A stretch of 64,000 nt of DNA from Candidatus Pantoea deserta (GTDB lineage: Bacteria; Pseudomonadota; Gammaproteobacteria; Enterobacterales; Enterobacteriaceae), in the NCBI RefSeq assembly GCF_003813865.1, contig NZ_RMVG01000008.1:1-64000 (forward strand), in the 5' to 3' direction. Under the pieces are notes generated by a model, which saw nothing but the letters and a program-made list of their open reading frames with translations, did no database searches and was not told the origin of the DNA. Position numbers and translations under genes: made by a program. This document shows positions 9,721 through 18,329 of the stretch, piece by piece (the stretch's first letter is position 1; every line of letters begins with the position of its first letter).

Positions 9721-10983
9721 TTACCCCAATACGTTGAGGATCTCTTCTGTGATCCGGTTTCCGACTTCGCGCTCGTGCGCCACCGCCGCATCGACCTGCT
9801 GTTTAATGGCGTCATGATTCGCCAGTACATCTTTGACTTTGTTAATCAGCGAACCGTCCATCAGGCTCTTCACATCCGTCGCCATCTGCGGCAGGCCAAG
9901 CTGATTCATGACGCCCATCGATTTGTGTTCATAGTTAATGGCAACGGCCGGAGTGCCGAAGTTCATCGAAATAATGGCGGAGTGCAGACGCGTGCCGATG
10001 GTGAGGTGGCAGTGGCCCAGCAGAATGCCTAGCTCCAGGTCGTTAAACTCATCCATGATGACGTGATAATGTTCGGGCTGTTCAACGCTGTCACGCAGCG
10101 TCAGCGCGACCATGCGGTCATCTTTGGCATAGCTGTCGATGCCGGTACAGGTTGAAAAAGCCACCACCTGATAGCCTTCGGCAATCATCGCATTGATGAC
10201 GCGGCCAAACGCGGCCTCATACTCTTTCTGCGTCACGCCCAGTCGTTTATCGAAGGGAGCCAGCTCGCGCACGGTAATCGCAATGGTTTTGCGGCTGCTG
10301 ATGATGTTTTGCCAGTGCAGCAGGTTATGGCTGGGCTGCTCTACGCTGCGCGCGCGCACCAGAAAGGCGGTATCCACCCCAGGCGCGACTTTGCGCGTGG
10401 TGACGCCATCTTTTTTCATCAGATCCAGGCTAACCGATTCACGCAGCACCAGACTGTCGACGCGATCAAAAACAAAATTAGCCAGCGCGTTAGTGCGCGG
10501 ATTCTGGAAGGGACCGACCGAATGGCCGATCATATAGAGAGGTTTTTTTGCCATCAGGGCGCACAGCGCATGATCGAACTGGGTGACGCCATACAGATCG
10601 ACGAAGAAAGAGCCGCCGACCTGAATAATGGCGTCGTACTGTTTCAGGCTGTCAGTGAAGGCTTCCAGATGCGCCGGCACGGCGAAGGATTTAAACAGGC
10701 CGCCTTTACCCAGATGCGCCATCATAATATTCGGCATCAGGCGATTGGCGACTTTACGCTTTACCGTCCCGACCAGGCCTTTCGCCCCTTTACTGTTGTG
10801 TAAAAACAGCGAGTCCTGCTTGATGTCTTGCTGGAGCAAATACCCAGAGCTAGTTGGATAACGGCTAATCACATCGATTTCAAGATCGCTGCGCGCAGCA
10901 TTCATTGAATCGATCAGCCCACGAAGAATCGCGCCATCCCCGCGATTTCCACACGTATGGTTACCCACCAATAAAATTTTCAT
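9721..10983 (-). CDS. amsJ: Polysaccharide pyruvyl transferase AmsJ
   Basis: A 420-residue protein of the polysaccharide pyruvyl transferase family, opening MKILLVGNHTCGNRGDGAI, a start typical of CsaB/WcaK-like enzymes. It contains IQVGGSFFVDLYG near residue 120, MIGHSVGPFQN near residue 152 and GTRLHSAIISMNFGTPAVAI near residue 330. The family adds pyruvate ketals from phosphoenolpyruvate, and amylovoran carries such pyruvylated galactose. The ATG at 10983 has GGAG seven bases upstream and is preferred over an in-frame TTG just before it. Confidence 0.87.
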   Translation of the reverse strand: MKILLVGNHTCGNRGDGAILRGLIDSMNAARSDLEIDVISRYPTSSGYLLQQDIKQDSLFLHNSKGAKGLVGTVKRKVANRLMPNIMMAHLGKGGLFKSFAVPAHLEAFTDSLKQYDAIIQVGGSFFVDLYGVTQFDHALCALMAKKPLYMIGHSVGPFQNPRTNALANFVFDRVDSLVLRESVSLDLMKKDGVTTRKVAPGVDTAFLVRARSVEQPSHNLLHWQNIISSRKTIAITVRELAPFDKRLGVTQKEYEAAFGRVINAMIAEGYQVVAFSTCTGIDSYAKDDRMVALTLRDSVEQPEHYHVIMDEFNDLELGILLGHCHLTIGTRLHSAIISMNFGTPAVAINYEHKSMGVMNQLGLPQMATDVKSLMDGSLINKVKDVLANHDAIKQQVDAAVAHEREVGNRITEEILNVLG

Positions 10984-11110
10984 CAAAAAACTCCGAAAAA
11001 ATTTCTTTTAATTTTTTACCCGACCGGTTGCTGCTGCGATGTGTCGGATAAACAAGCCGCCATGTCCTGAACTGGCAAAGTGAACTCTGTGTTTAAAAAA
11101 AACCAAAATA

Positions 11111-11136
11111 CAAAAAAAAGCTCCAGAGAGTGCTGC
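11111..11136 (-). terminator. Weak candidate terminator between amsF and amsJ
   Basis: On the minus strand a short imperfect stem (AGCACTC/GGAGCT) runs directly into eight T residues. The surrounding 180-base spacer (10984-11168) is unusually rich in A and T runs. The stem is weak, so termination would be partial at most. Confidence 0.4.
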
Positions 11137-11168
11137 TCGCGCCCTTCCCTGCGCGCGATAAAGAAGCG

Positions 11169-13379
11169 TTAACTTTTAATAGCGAAGTAAGGCACGGCGC
11201 AGGGTTCGCCATTAATGACCATCGAGATAAAGCCTTTGGGTTTGCTGGTATCCACCTGCTCTGCATTGAGCGCGCGCGAGGCCAGCAGCAGATCGCCCTG
11301 CTCATTGCCGCCGATGCCCGCTTTACCGTTATGCAGACTAAAACGCTGCGGCGCGGCCACGTTGCCAGAGGGCGGCGTCGCTTTCTCCATACGGGCGCTG
11401 ACGCGTGCGCAGCGACCCGTGGCGAAACGGTCTTTGCTGGTGGTTTTCATCAGCACGACCGCCGACGGCGTCCAGCCCGCCAGCTTAACGAAGAGGCGCA
11501 CTTCGCTGTCGTTCGCCGCCACGTAGCGCACCTCAGCTACCGGGCTGCTGCCTTCCGCCGACCAGCTCGCTTCCGCCTTGTTCTTTTTGCGCTGCACATG
11601 AATCACTGCGCGCCCGCCGGTTGAGCGGTCGGAAATCGGGTTCATCAGCGGCTGGCTGGTGCTGCCGTTGCTAAATTCCGACTGACCGAAAATTTCGATC
11701 TCCCAGGCGTCACCCACGGTGGGTGAATAGAGCGTGCCCAGCTCAAACCACGTCTGCTGATCGCTGTTGTTTTCCAGTCGCCAGCGCGACGTGATGTAGT
11801 TGTATTTCAGGCTGCCGTCGATCGCGACGCCATACGACTCCACGCGCGTGGAACCCATCTCCCAGACGTTCAGCCAGCGATCGCCCTGATCGGAGTTGTC
11901 AATCCAGCTCCCGGATTGCAGATTGGTCTGGCGCATATTCAGGCGCGAGTTGTGGGCGATCAGCGGATTTTTACAGTCTTCAAGGCTCAGCGCGTCGACG
12001 ATCCACTGACCGTTAGAGATGTCGCCCGGATGGTCGCAGTGCTCGATCCAGCCGTTGTGAATAATCGACTGGCTACAGCGCGGCAGGTTCAGCACCATGC
12101 CGCCGCGGCAGTTTTGCGCATTGAAGTTAGAGAGTTCGATAGCGGTGCTGTGATCCCAGGCGCCCGCCTTGCGGCCTGACCAGCCCGCTTTAATCACATC
12201 GCCGGTGCAGCGCGAGGCGTACCACTGGTCGATTTTGCAGTCCAGCGTGTCGAGCAGGCTGAGCGCCGTGCCGCCCACCGCGTTGAAGCGCAGGCAGGCG
12301 CCGCGGAAGAACTGGCCGCCATCGCAGGTATTGCGAAACAGCCCCTGCTGGTTAGGACGTTTGTCCGTATTGCCGTTGAAGATCAGGTTGGAAATCTCGA
12401 CCCAGCGCGCGTTGACGCTGAAGACAAAGTCTGACTTTCCGTCAGAAACAATGGTGGTCGCCGGGAAATAGCCAAAATTAACCATGGCGCCGGAAATACG
12501 GAAGAAACGGCGACCTTCCTGGCCAAAGTCACAGGCGGAAACAAAGAAGGTTCCGGCGGGAAACTGTACGCAAATCGGCTGCTGCGCCTGTTCCGACCAC
12601 TGATACATCGCCTTAATCGCGGGCGCCGCGTCGGTTTTACCATCGGCGATGGCGCCGAAGTCAAACAGCGACAGACGGTTAAAATCGTCAACCACGCGAC
12701 GCCAGGAAAAACCGTCGCCGGCGATGTTGACGCCGCCGTCATCTCTGACGTTCTGAAAGCTGCCGACGAACTCCCCGCCGCCCACTTCCAGCCCTTCATG
12801 CCAGCTTTTCAGCTTGATCTTCGCCCCTTCGAACAGCGGACGGGTTTTACGCAGCTCGTCCACCGAGGCGATTTCGCCGATCAGCTGATAGCCGCCCGGC
12901 TGCGCCAGCCGCTGGCTGAACGCCGCCTGCCCCGGTCGGCTGACGTCAGGGATAGCAAACAGGGTGGCGCCGTCGTTATCCTTCACCGTCATAGAGTGCG
13001 CCGGATCGGCGATCAGCGCGGCGTTGTCGTGAATAAAGCGGGCGAAGCTGCCTTTATTGAGGGCGATCGGCTGGGTAATCTGCGACAGCTTGCCGCTGTC
13101 GTCGCGCAGAAACACCGGAATCTGGTTTCCGGCCTGGCTGGCATCGCTGCCGGCTTTGCCGATCCATAGCTGGCCTTCGAAGCTCTGCCAGAACTGCGGC
13201 GGCATCGCGTAGAGGTTTTCCGGCGTCAGAATCGGCACGTCCCCTTTCGGCACTGCCGACGGATCGACCGTTTTCAGCGCGACGCCGCTGCTTTTCGCTG
13301 CGTGGCTGGAAAATGCGCTGACGGACAGCGCGGCGACAATGGAGGAGGCTGCGGTTTGCAAGACTTCTCTTCTTTTCAT
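11169..13379 (-). CDS. amsF: AmsF-like exported right-handed beta-helix protein
   Basis: A 736-residue protein of the size and operon position of AmsF/WceF, which has been linked to processing of the exopolysaccharide. The N terminus MKRREVLQTAASS followed by a hydrophobic stretch and an Ala-rich cleavage region resembles a twin-arginine signal peptide. FDFGAIADGKTDAAPAIKAM near residue 240 is the opening of a pectate-lyase-3/tailspike-like parallel beta-helix domain, and further beta-rich sequence continues to the end. This suggests a periplasmic or secreted polysaccharide-binding or -cleaving enzyme. No catalytic residues can be assigned by eye. Confidence 0.8.
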   Translation of the reverse strand: MKRREVLQTAASSIVAALSVSAFSSHAAKSSGVALKTVDPSAVPKGDVPILTPENLYAMPPQFWQSFEGQLWIGKAGSDASQAGNQIPVFLRDDSGKLSQITQPIALNKGSFARFIHDNAALIADPAHSMTVKDNDGATLFAIPDVSRPGQAAFSQRLAQPGGYQLIGEIASVDELRKTRPLFEGAKIKLKSWHEGLEVGGGEFVGSFQNVRDDGGVNIAGDGFSWRRVVDDFNRLSLFDFGAIADGKTDAAPAIKAMYQWSEQAQQPICVQFPAGTFFVSACDFGQEGRRFFRISGAMVNFGYFPATTIVSDGKSDFVFSVNARWVEISNLIFNGNTDKRPNQQGLFRNTCDGGQFFRGACLRFNAVGGTALSLLDTLDCKIDQWYASRCTGDVIKAGWSGRKAGAWDHSTAIELSNFNAQNCRGGMVLNLPRCSQSIIHNGWIEHCDHPGDISNGQWIVDALSLEDCKNPLIAHNSRLNMRQTNLQSGSWIDNSDQGDRWLNVWEMGSTRVESYGVAIDGSLKYNYITSRWRLENNSDQQTWFELGTLYSPTVGDAWEIEIFGQSEFSNGSTSQPLMNPISDRSTGGRAVIHVQRKKNKAEASWSAEGSSPVAEVRYVAANDSEVRLFVKLAGWTPSAVVLMKTTSKDRFATGRCARVSARMEKATPPSGNVAAPQRFSLHNGKAGIGGNEQGDLLLASRALNAEQVDTSKPKGFISMVINGEPCAVPYFAIKS

Positions 13380-13468
13380 GCATCAAATCCCGTAGTCAGT
13401 GGGGCCACGCAATGGGCCGTAACAGTGTCCCCTGAGGCACGTTCCAATAGGCCTGCTCTTTGCCGCGG

Positions 13469-14503
13469 CTAAACCAGCGCCAGCCAGCTCTGCTTAATCT
13501 GCTTACCGTCGAATTTCAGCGCGGTAATTTGCGTGTTTTGACTCATGGCGTAGAACAGCGCGTCATCGCTGGCGAGCCGATCCATACGCGCCAGGAAGGT
13601 CGCTTTATCGTTCATCGGCACCAGGAAACCGTCTTCGCCCTCGTTGATAATCTCTTGCGGACCGGTCGGACAGTCGTATGCCACCACCGGCAGCGACCAG
13701 GATTTCGCTTCCAGCAGCACCAGCGGCAGCCCTTCGTAGCGCGACGTCATCAGCGCCATATCGCTGTCGCGATAGTAGTCGTTGATGTTGCTGACGCGGC
13801 CAACGAAGTTAACGCTGCCCGTAATGCCGAGCGCCGCCGCCTGATCCTCCAGCTGCTGACGCAGTTCGCCATCGCCTGCGATCACCAGCGTCCAGTCCGG
13901 ATGGGTTTGCGCAAAGTCACGCCAGATGTCCAGCAGCAGATCGAACCCTTTTTGATGATCGAGACGGCCCACCGCCAGCGCCTGACGGCTGCGCGAACGA
14001 CGCTCAAAGGCTTTGTACACCACCGGGTTGGGAATTTGCTTGCTTGGAATGCGCCAGCGAGAGAAGACCTGATGGTCTTTGTCGGTCAGGACGATAACCT
14101 GATCGTAGTAGCGCAGCAGCAGGTACTTGAGGAGTTTGATCGGCTTGCTGAAGGAGTTAATCGCAATGTGTTCGCAGGCGTAGGCCTTGAAGCGTTTTTT
14201 CTTGCCGGAGAGCAGGCTCCAGAAGGCGAACATTACGCTTAAACGCCCCATGCTGATCAAAAACACGCTGTCGACGTCTTCTTCGTGAATACGCTTTACG
14301 ATGCTTTTGATCGGGTTACTGTGTCCTTCGAAGCTGACAATCGATTTCGCATGTTCAAAGGGGTAGAAAGGTTTACCGCTGCCTTCCAGCGAGTAGATAG
14401 TGACGTCGTGCGTTTCGCCCAGACACTCAGACATAAAGTTACAGATGTTCTCAGTGCCGGCGTATGAGTAGGCATCTTTGATCACCAGGACGATTTTTTT
14501 CAT
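13469..14503 (-). CDS. amsD: Glycosyltransferase family 4, AmsD-like
   Basis: A GT-B enzyme of 344 residues starting MKKIVLVIKDAYSYAGTENI. The donor-binding half contains VGRLDHQKGFDLLLD near residue 191, VIAGDGELRQQLE and the acidic motif SRYEGLPLVLLEAKSWSLPV with the conserved Glu near residue 273. It lies just upstream of amsF. Assignment to amsD rests on family and position. Which sugar it adds is not known from sequence. Confidence 0.75.
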   Translation of the reverse strand: MKKIVLVIKDAYSYAGTENICNFMSECLGETHDVTIYSLEGSGKPFYPFEHAKSIVSFEGHSNPIKSIVKRIHEEDVDSVFLISMGRLSVMFAFWSLLSGKKKRFKAYACEHIAINSFSKPIKLLKYLLLRYYDQVIVLTDKDHQVFSRWRIPSKQIPNPVVYKAFERRSRSRQALAVGRLDHQKGFDLLLDIWRDFAQTHPDWTLVIAGDGELRQQLEDQAAALGITGSVNFVGRVSNINDYYRDSDMALMTSRYEGLPLVLLEAKSWSLPVVAYDCPTGPQEIINEGEDGFLVPMNDKATFLARMDRLASDDALFYAMSQNTQITALKFDGKQIKQSWLALV

Positions 14504-14543
14504 TTAACGCAACCCACCTCAAAAGAGTAAAAAGACAATCCTG

Positions 14544-15296
14544 TTATCGATGCTTCAGGGTAAACAGCACGCCGTTCACCATATACCAGCCGTAATAGTA
14601 ATAGATTTTTAAAGGATTGTTTTTATAGATAATTCTTAATAATTCGAGATGCCATTTCGCCGCTTTATTCTTATTGCGCGAAAGGGAATCGCCTAACTCG
14701 TAATAATTGACCAGAATGCTCTGAATCACGCGCGCCTGTTTATAACGGGTGAACAGTTCATAAAGAAACAGGAAGTCTTCGTGCCCTTTGCGCTGGAAGA
14801 AAATGCCCTGCGGCGGACGACGGAAACAGACCGACGAGAAGCAGACGCGATACTGCTTCTTCACAAAGTTTTCCTGCTGAAGATAGGGTTTGCTGTAGGT
14901 AATGTCGTGATCGGCTTTTTTGGTTTTATAGTGATATTCCGTGATAACGAAATCGTCGCCCGCAGCGATAGCCGCAGCCTGCTGCGCCAGCTTATCGACG
15001 TGCCATTCGTCATCGCTGTCGAGAAAGGCGATGATCTCTTCTTTCGCCGCACGCAGCCCAACGTTGCGCGTCTCCGCCGCCCCAAGGTTGACCTCATTAT
15101 CGAGAATGGTGATGCGCGGATCGCGACAGTGCTCGCGCACCAGCGCCAGCGAATCATCGGTCGATTTGTCGTTGATCAGGTAAAGGTGCCAGTCTGGCCA
15201 CGTCTGGTTCATCACCGACTGCACGGCGCGCAAAACCGTCTGATGAGCGTTATACATCGGCATCACAATGCCTACGGTGCCAACATGATTCGTCAT
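14544..15296 (-). CDS. Glycosyltransferase family 2 of the exopolysaccharide cluster
   Basis: A 250-residue GT-A glycosyltransferase with VGIVMPMYNAHQTVLRAVQS at the N terminus, NDKSTDDS and the DXD-type FLDSDDEW near residue 93. The ATG at 15296 is chosen because AGG lies six to seven bases upstream. The ATG at 15302 would leave almost no spacing. It is related to AmsE/WceM-like transferases, but order and family do not let me name it securely. It presumably extends the lipid-linked repeat unit at the cytoplasmic face of the inner membrane. Confidence 0.8.
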   Translation of the reverse strand: MTNHVGTVGIVMPMYNAHQTVLRAVQSVMNQTWPDWHLYLINDKSTDDSLALVREHCRDPRITILDNEVNLGAAETRNVGLRAAKEEIIAFLDSDDEWHVDKLAQQAAAIAAGDDFVITEYHYKTKKADHDITYSKPYLQQENFVKKQYRVCFSSVCFRRPPQGIFFQRKGHEDFLFLYELFTRYKQARVIQSILVNYYELGDSLSRNKNKAAKWHLELLRIIYKNNPLKIYYYYGWYMVNGVLFTLKHR

Positions 15297-15328
15297 ATTC
15301 ATACCTGAATAAAAAGAGTCGTTCCGGG

Positions 15329-15351
15329 AAAACGCTCCCGCAGCGGGGAGC
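15329..15351 (-). terminator. Weak candidate terminator after amsB
   Basis: The minus strand reads a six-base stem GCTCCC/GGGAGC with a six-base loop, followed by GTTTTC. The T run is short, so this may only slow polymerase. Confidence 0.35.
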
Positions 15352-15361
15352 AAAGTTAAAA

Positions 15362-16279
15362 TCAGGAAACCGCTTTTTCACCACCCAGCCGCGCTCTTAA
15401 CTTGTCTTTCAGACGGTTAAGAAAATAGGCCCGGTTATCTTTGTTGGTGAGAAAGAAGTAGCGCGCAAAGCTGAGGCTCGCCATCAGCGACTTGCCGTCC
15501 ATTTTGTAACGCAGCGGCAGCTTAAAGGCTTTATAGGTGTGAACGTCGCGCGCGGTGAGATGCGGCTTCATCGCATCCAGCCAGAAAAGCGAATATTTCA
15601 CCGATTCGCCTTTATGCCTGGAGCCAAAACTTGTCACCAGGTGATAGGTCGCCAGCGGCCGCGCAATCATCACAAACTCATAGCCGAGACGATCGGCGCG
15701 AATGCAGAAGTCGTAATCCTGATGGCGGATGTAGCGGGTATCAAACTGAATGCGCGCCGCATCTTCGCGCTTTAGCACGATGGTGCTGGTCTGGATAAAG
15801 CCGTAGCAGCCGAACAGGTACTCCGCCACGGTTTCATTTTTACCCGGCGTCTGCATCGGCATAACCTTCAGGAAGCTGCCGTCCTGATAGATATTGACCT
15901 GGCTGTAGATCACGAATTTGCTTTTGCCCTGGGCTTCCAGCTCGTGAATTTTGCGGCTGGTCTCCAGCAGCTTGTCGGCGTGCCATTCGTCATCGGCGTC
16001 AAGAAAGCTGATGTAATCGCCGGTCGCCAGCTCAATACCCTTGTTACGCGCGCCTGCGCCGTTCAGTTTCACCTCAGACAGCACCAGATTGATGCCCAGA
16101 TCCTGATAGCGCTCACTGTTGACTACCTCCGCCAGCGCCGCCGCATCGGCGGATTTGTCGTCAACGATAATCACTTCAAAATTGCGATAGCTCTGCGCCT
16201 TGACGCAATCCAGCGTCGCGACGATCGACTGCGACGCGTTATACGCGGGTATTACAATGGAGAAACGAATGTCCTTCAT
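15362..16279 (-). CDS. amsB: Glycosyltransferase family 2, AmsB-like
   Basis: A 305-residue GT-A enzyme beginning MKDIRFSIVIPAYNASQSIV, with VDDKSADA near residue 40, GAGARNKGIELA and FLDADDEWHADK near residue 92 (the metal-binding acidic motif). HQDYDFCIRADRLG near residue 188 supplies the ED-like catalytic base region. It corresponds in family and size to AmsB/WceB. In this genome two extra genes separate it from amsC. Confidence 0.8.
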   Translation of the reverse strand: MKDIRFSIVIPAYNASQSIVATLDCVKAQSYRNFEVIIVDDKSADAAALAEVVNSERYQDLGINLVLSEVKLNGAGARNKGIELATGDYISFLDADDEWHADKLLETSRKIHELEAQGKSKFVIYSQVNIYQDGSFLKVMPMQTPGKNETVAEYLFGCYGFIQTSTIVLKREDAARIQFDTRYIRHQDYDFCIRADRLGYEFVMIARPLATYHLVTSFGSRHKGESVKYSLFWLDAMKPHLTARDVHTYKAFKLPLRYKMDGKSLMASLSFARYFFLTNKDNRAYFLNRLKDKLRARLGGEKAVS

Positions 16280-16310
16280 GCCAGTACCTCTTAAATACAG
16301 GGCCGAAATC

Positions 16311-16348
16311 TAAAAAATGGACTGCGTGCGGCGGCGACGGACGCAGTC
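16311..16348 (-). terminator. Intrinsic terminator inside the ams operon, after the acyltransferase
   Basis: On the minus strand an eight-base perfect stem GACTGCGT/ACGCAGTC encloses a GC-rich loop and is followed by CATTTTTTAG. It lies eight bases beyond the acyltransferase stop codon and upstream of amsB, within a block otherwise expected to be one transcript. Confidence 0.75.
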
Positions 16349-16355
16349 CCGTTAA

Positions 16356-17558
16356 TCAGTAGGGGTTACCGGAGCGATCCTGGCTGGCGGGCGAGACTTC
16401 AGCCGCCACCTTTTTCTTATTGCTGCTGCCGATAAAGGGTTTTTCGACACAGAGATAGGTCATCTTTGCCACGTAGAACGAGATGATGAAAAACAGCGTG
16501 GAGATCAGGGTGTAGACCACCATATTGTGCGGTATCCAGCCGAGCGGAACCTGCTTAATGAAGTAAAGCACCACGCCGTGGATCAGATAGAGGCTATAGC
16601 TCACCTCGCCGATCGACATCAGGGTTTTGTTCTCCAGCATCCCCAGCAGACTATTGCCGCTGCTCACCACAAAGAAGATGGCGGTCAGACAGCAAAGGAA
16701 GACCAGATACCAGAAGGCGTTGCTGGTGAAACCCAGCGCGAAAATCGCCAGCAGCATGCAGGCGACGCCCGCCGTACGCACATTTTTCAGGCGCGCCAGC
16801 TGGTCGCGCCAGGCGTAAGCGAAATAGCCCATCGCGAAGCCAAGCACCGGACGCGGATCGGTGTAGGTTTTCCCCCACAGGCGCAGACCGACGGCAATAA
16901 TGAAAATCACGCCGATAGAGCCGAGGATCAGCAGCGTCTTGTATTTGCCCCGCGTCGCGCGGTTGATCACATAGATAAGCGGGATAGAGAGATAAAGCAG
17001 CCACTCAAGGCGCAGCGTCCACTCTACGCCGGCGTTTACATCGGCGGTTAAAAAATCGCCTATATGATAGCTGCCGATGAAAAACAGCCAGAGCACAGCG
17101 TCGGTCACACTCTGCGCGTTAAGCTGCAGTCCGCCCTGCACCAGGCCCACCAGAATGATCACCAGGCCGGAGAACCAGAACATCGGAACGATGCGGCGCA
17201 CGCGCGACTTCAGCAGTTTCCAGGTAAGCTGGCTCGCTGGCATGGCGTCATTATCCAGCCAGCGATAGAACAGAAACGCCGAGATCATAAAAAACAACAG
17301 TACGCCGAACTTGCCGGCGTTAACGAAGAAGTTACCTTCGGAGAACCAGACGAAATAATCCTTATCGAAGATCCAGTTGCCGTCGAGCGAATAGAGATAG
17401 TGCACCAGATGAGAAAACGCGACGATGCTGGCCAGCAGCGCGCGCAGTCCGGAAATGCTTTTGATGCCGCTGCCGTTGTAGATCCCTTTGTGAAAAGAGG
17501 TCGCGCGCAGAAAGAGCAGCGCCAGGCAAAATGACACCACCATGATTAATACATACAT
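16356..17558 (-). CDS. Acyltransferase 3 (OafA/ExoH-like) membrane protein
   Basis: A polytopic membrane protein of 400 residues of the acyltransferase-3 family, with about ten hydrophobic segments. Family members transfer acetyl or other acyl groups to periplasmic glycans. Visible features are SISGLRALLASIVAFSHLVH near residue 35, whose His fits the family's early catalytic His, FFMISAFLFYRW near residue 90 and the late SYSLYLIHGVVLYF. The start at 17558 is chosen because AGGAG lies five bases before it, whereas an in-frame codon 18 bases earlier has none. It follows an SGNH hydrolase by 32 bases, a pairing common in O-acetylation systems. Confidence 0.85.
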   Translation of the reverse strand: MYVLIMVVSFCLALLFLRATSFHKGIYNGSGIKSISGLRALLASIVAFSHLVHYLYSLDGNWIFDKDYFVWFSEGNFFVNAGKFGVLLFFMISAFLFYRWLDNDAMPASQLTWKLLKSRVRRIVPMFWFSGLVIILVGLVQGGLQLNAQSVTDAVLWLFFIGSYHIGDFLTADVNAGVEWTLRLEWLLYLSIPLIYVINRATRGKYKTLLILGSIGVIFIIAVGLRLWGKTYTDPRPVLGFAMGYFAYAWRDQLARLKNVRTAGVACMLLAIFALGFTSNAFWYLVFLCCLTAIFFVVSSGNSLLGMLENKTLMSIGEVSYSLYLIHGVVLYFIKQVPLGWIPHNMVVYTLISTLFFIISFYVAKMTYLCVEKPFIGSSNKKKVAAEVSPASQDRSGNPY

Positions 17559-17590
17559 GACAACTCCTGAAGCCACAGAGAAGGTTGGAT

Positions 17591-18316
17591 TTAACTGCCA
17601 GGCTGCGACAGCTGTTTACCGAAGTTGGCACTGATCACATCAAAGGTTTGCTGCGCTTTCTGCTGGTAAAGCGTCTCGGAAGGATGGATACAGTCCGGCG
17701 ACATGGCGCTTTGCCAGTTGCGCTGCGCTTTAATCGCGGTCCACTGCTTCACGATGGGCACGCCCTGCGCTTTGGCGACTTCATTAAGCTGGTAAACGTA
17801 AGGCCAGACATTCCAGCGCTCGACCTTGCCGCAAATCGGGTTTGGCTCCTGTAACACCACCAGCTTGTTATGGGCCTTTGCCTCTTTCACCAGCGCGGTC
17901 ATGATGCGCCCATACTCTTCCGGGCTTTCCAGGTGCGCGTTTTTATCCTTGAAGTAAAAATGGCGCGCATCGTTAATGGCGTAGTTCAGCAGGATCAGCT
18001 TCGCATCGGAATTGGCCATGCGTTCCGTCCAGCCGCTGGGATCCTCTTTGCCCTTGTTATAGAGCAGCTCTGCCGCCTGCGCGCCCGGCACGCCGTGGTT
18101 TTTCACTTCAATTTCGCTGCCGTATTTGCTTTGCAGCAGCTTTTGCAGATACGCCATCTCGTTGCCCGGCGTAATGATATTTTTCCCGCCCGAAGACATC
18201 ACGCCTGCGGTGGTGGAGTCGCCGTAGGCGGCAATAATAAAGGCGCCGCGATCGTCGGCCGCCTGCGCCAGGCAGGACGCCGACAGGATCGCAACGGCAA
18301 TAAGCGATTTAGTCAT
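17591..18316 (-). CDS. Exported SGNH/GDSL-family hydrolase
   Basis: A 241-residue protein with a clear Sec signal peptide (MTKSLIAVAILSASCLAQAA). The mature part has SGNH blocks: AAYGDSTTAG with the nucleophile Ser near residue 31, NYAINDARH with the block-III Asn near residue 116, and PDCIHPSE with the Asp and His of the triad near residue 212. SGNH enzymes hydrolyse or transfer O-acyl groups on glycans. Placed between amsC and an acyltransferase-3 gene, it probably edits or completes acylation of the exopolysaccharide in the periplasm. The ATG at 18316 follows a GGAGAGG ribosome-binding site. Confidence 0.85.
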   Translation of the reverse strand: MTKSLIAVAILSASCLAQAADDRGAFIIAAYGDSTTAGVMSSGGKNIITPGNEMAYLQKLLQSKYGSEIEVKNHGVPGAQAAELLYNKGKEDPSGWTERMANSDAKLILLNYAINDARHFYFKDKNAHLESPEEYGRIMTALVKEAKAHNKLVVLQEPNPICGKVERWNVWPYVYQLNEVAKAQGVPIVKQWTAIKAQRNWQSAMSPDCIHPSETLYQQKAQQTFDVISANFGKQLSQPGS

Positions 18317-18329
18317 GTTACCTCTCCGG

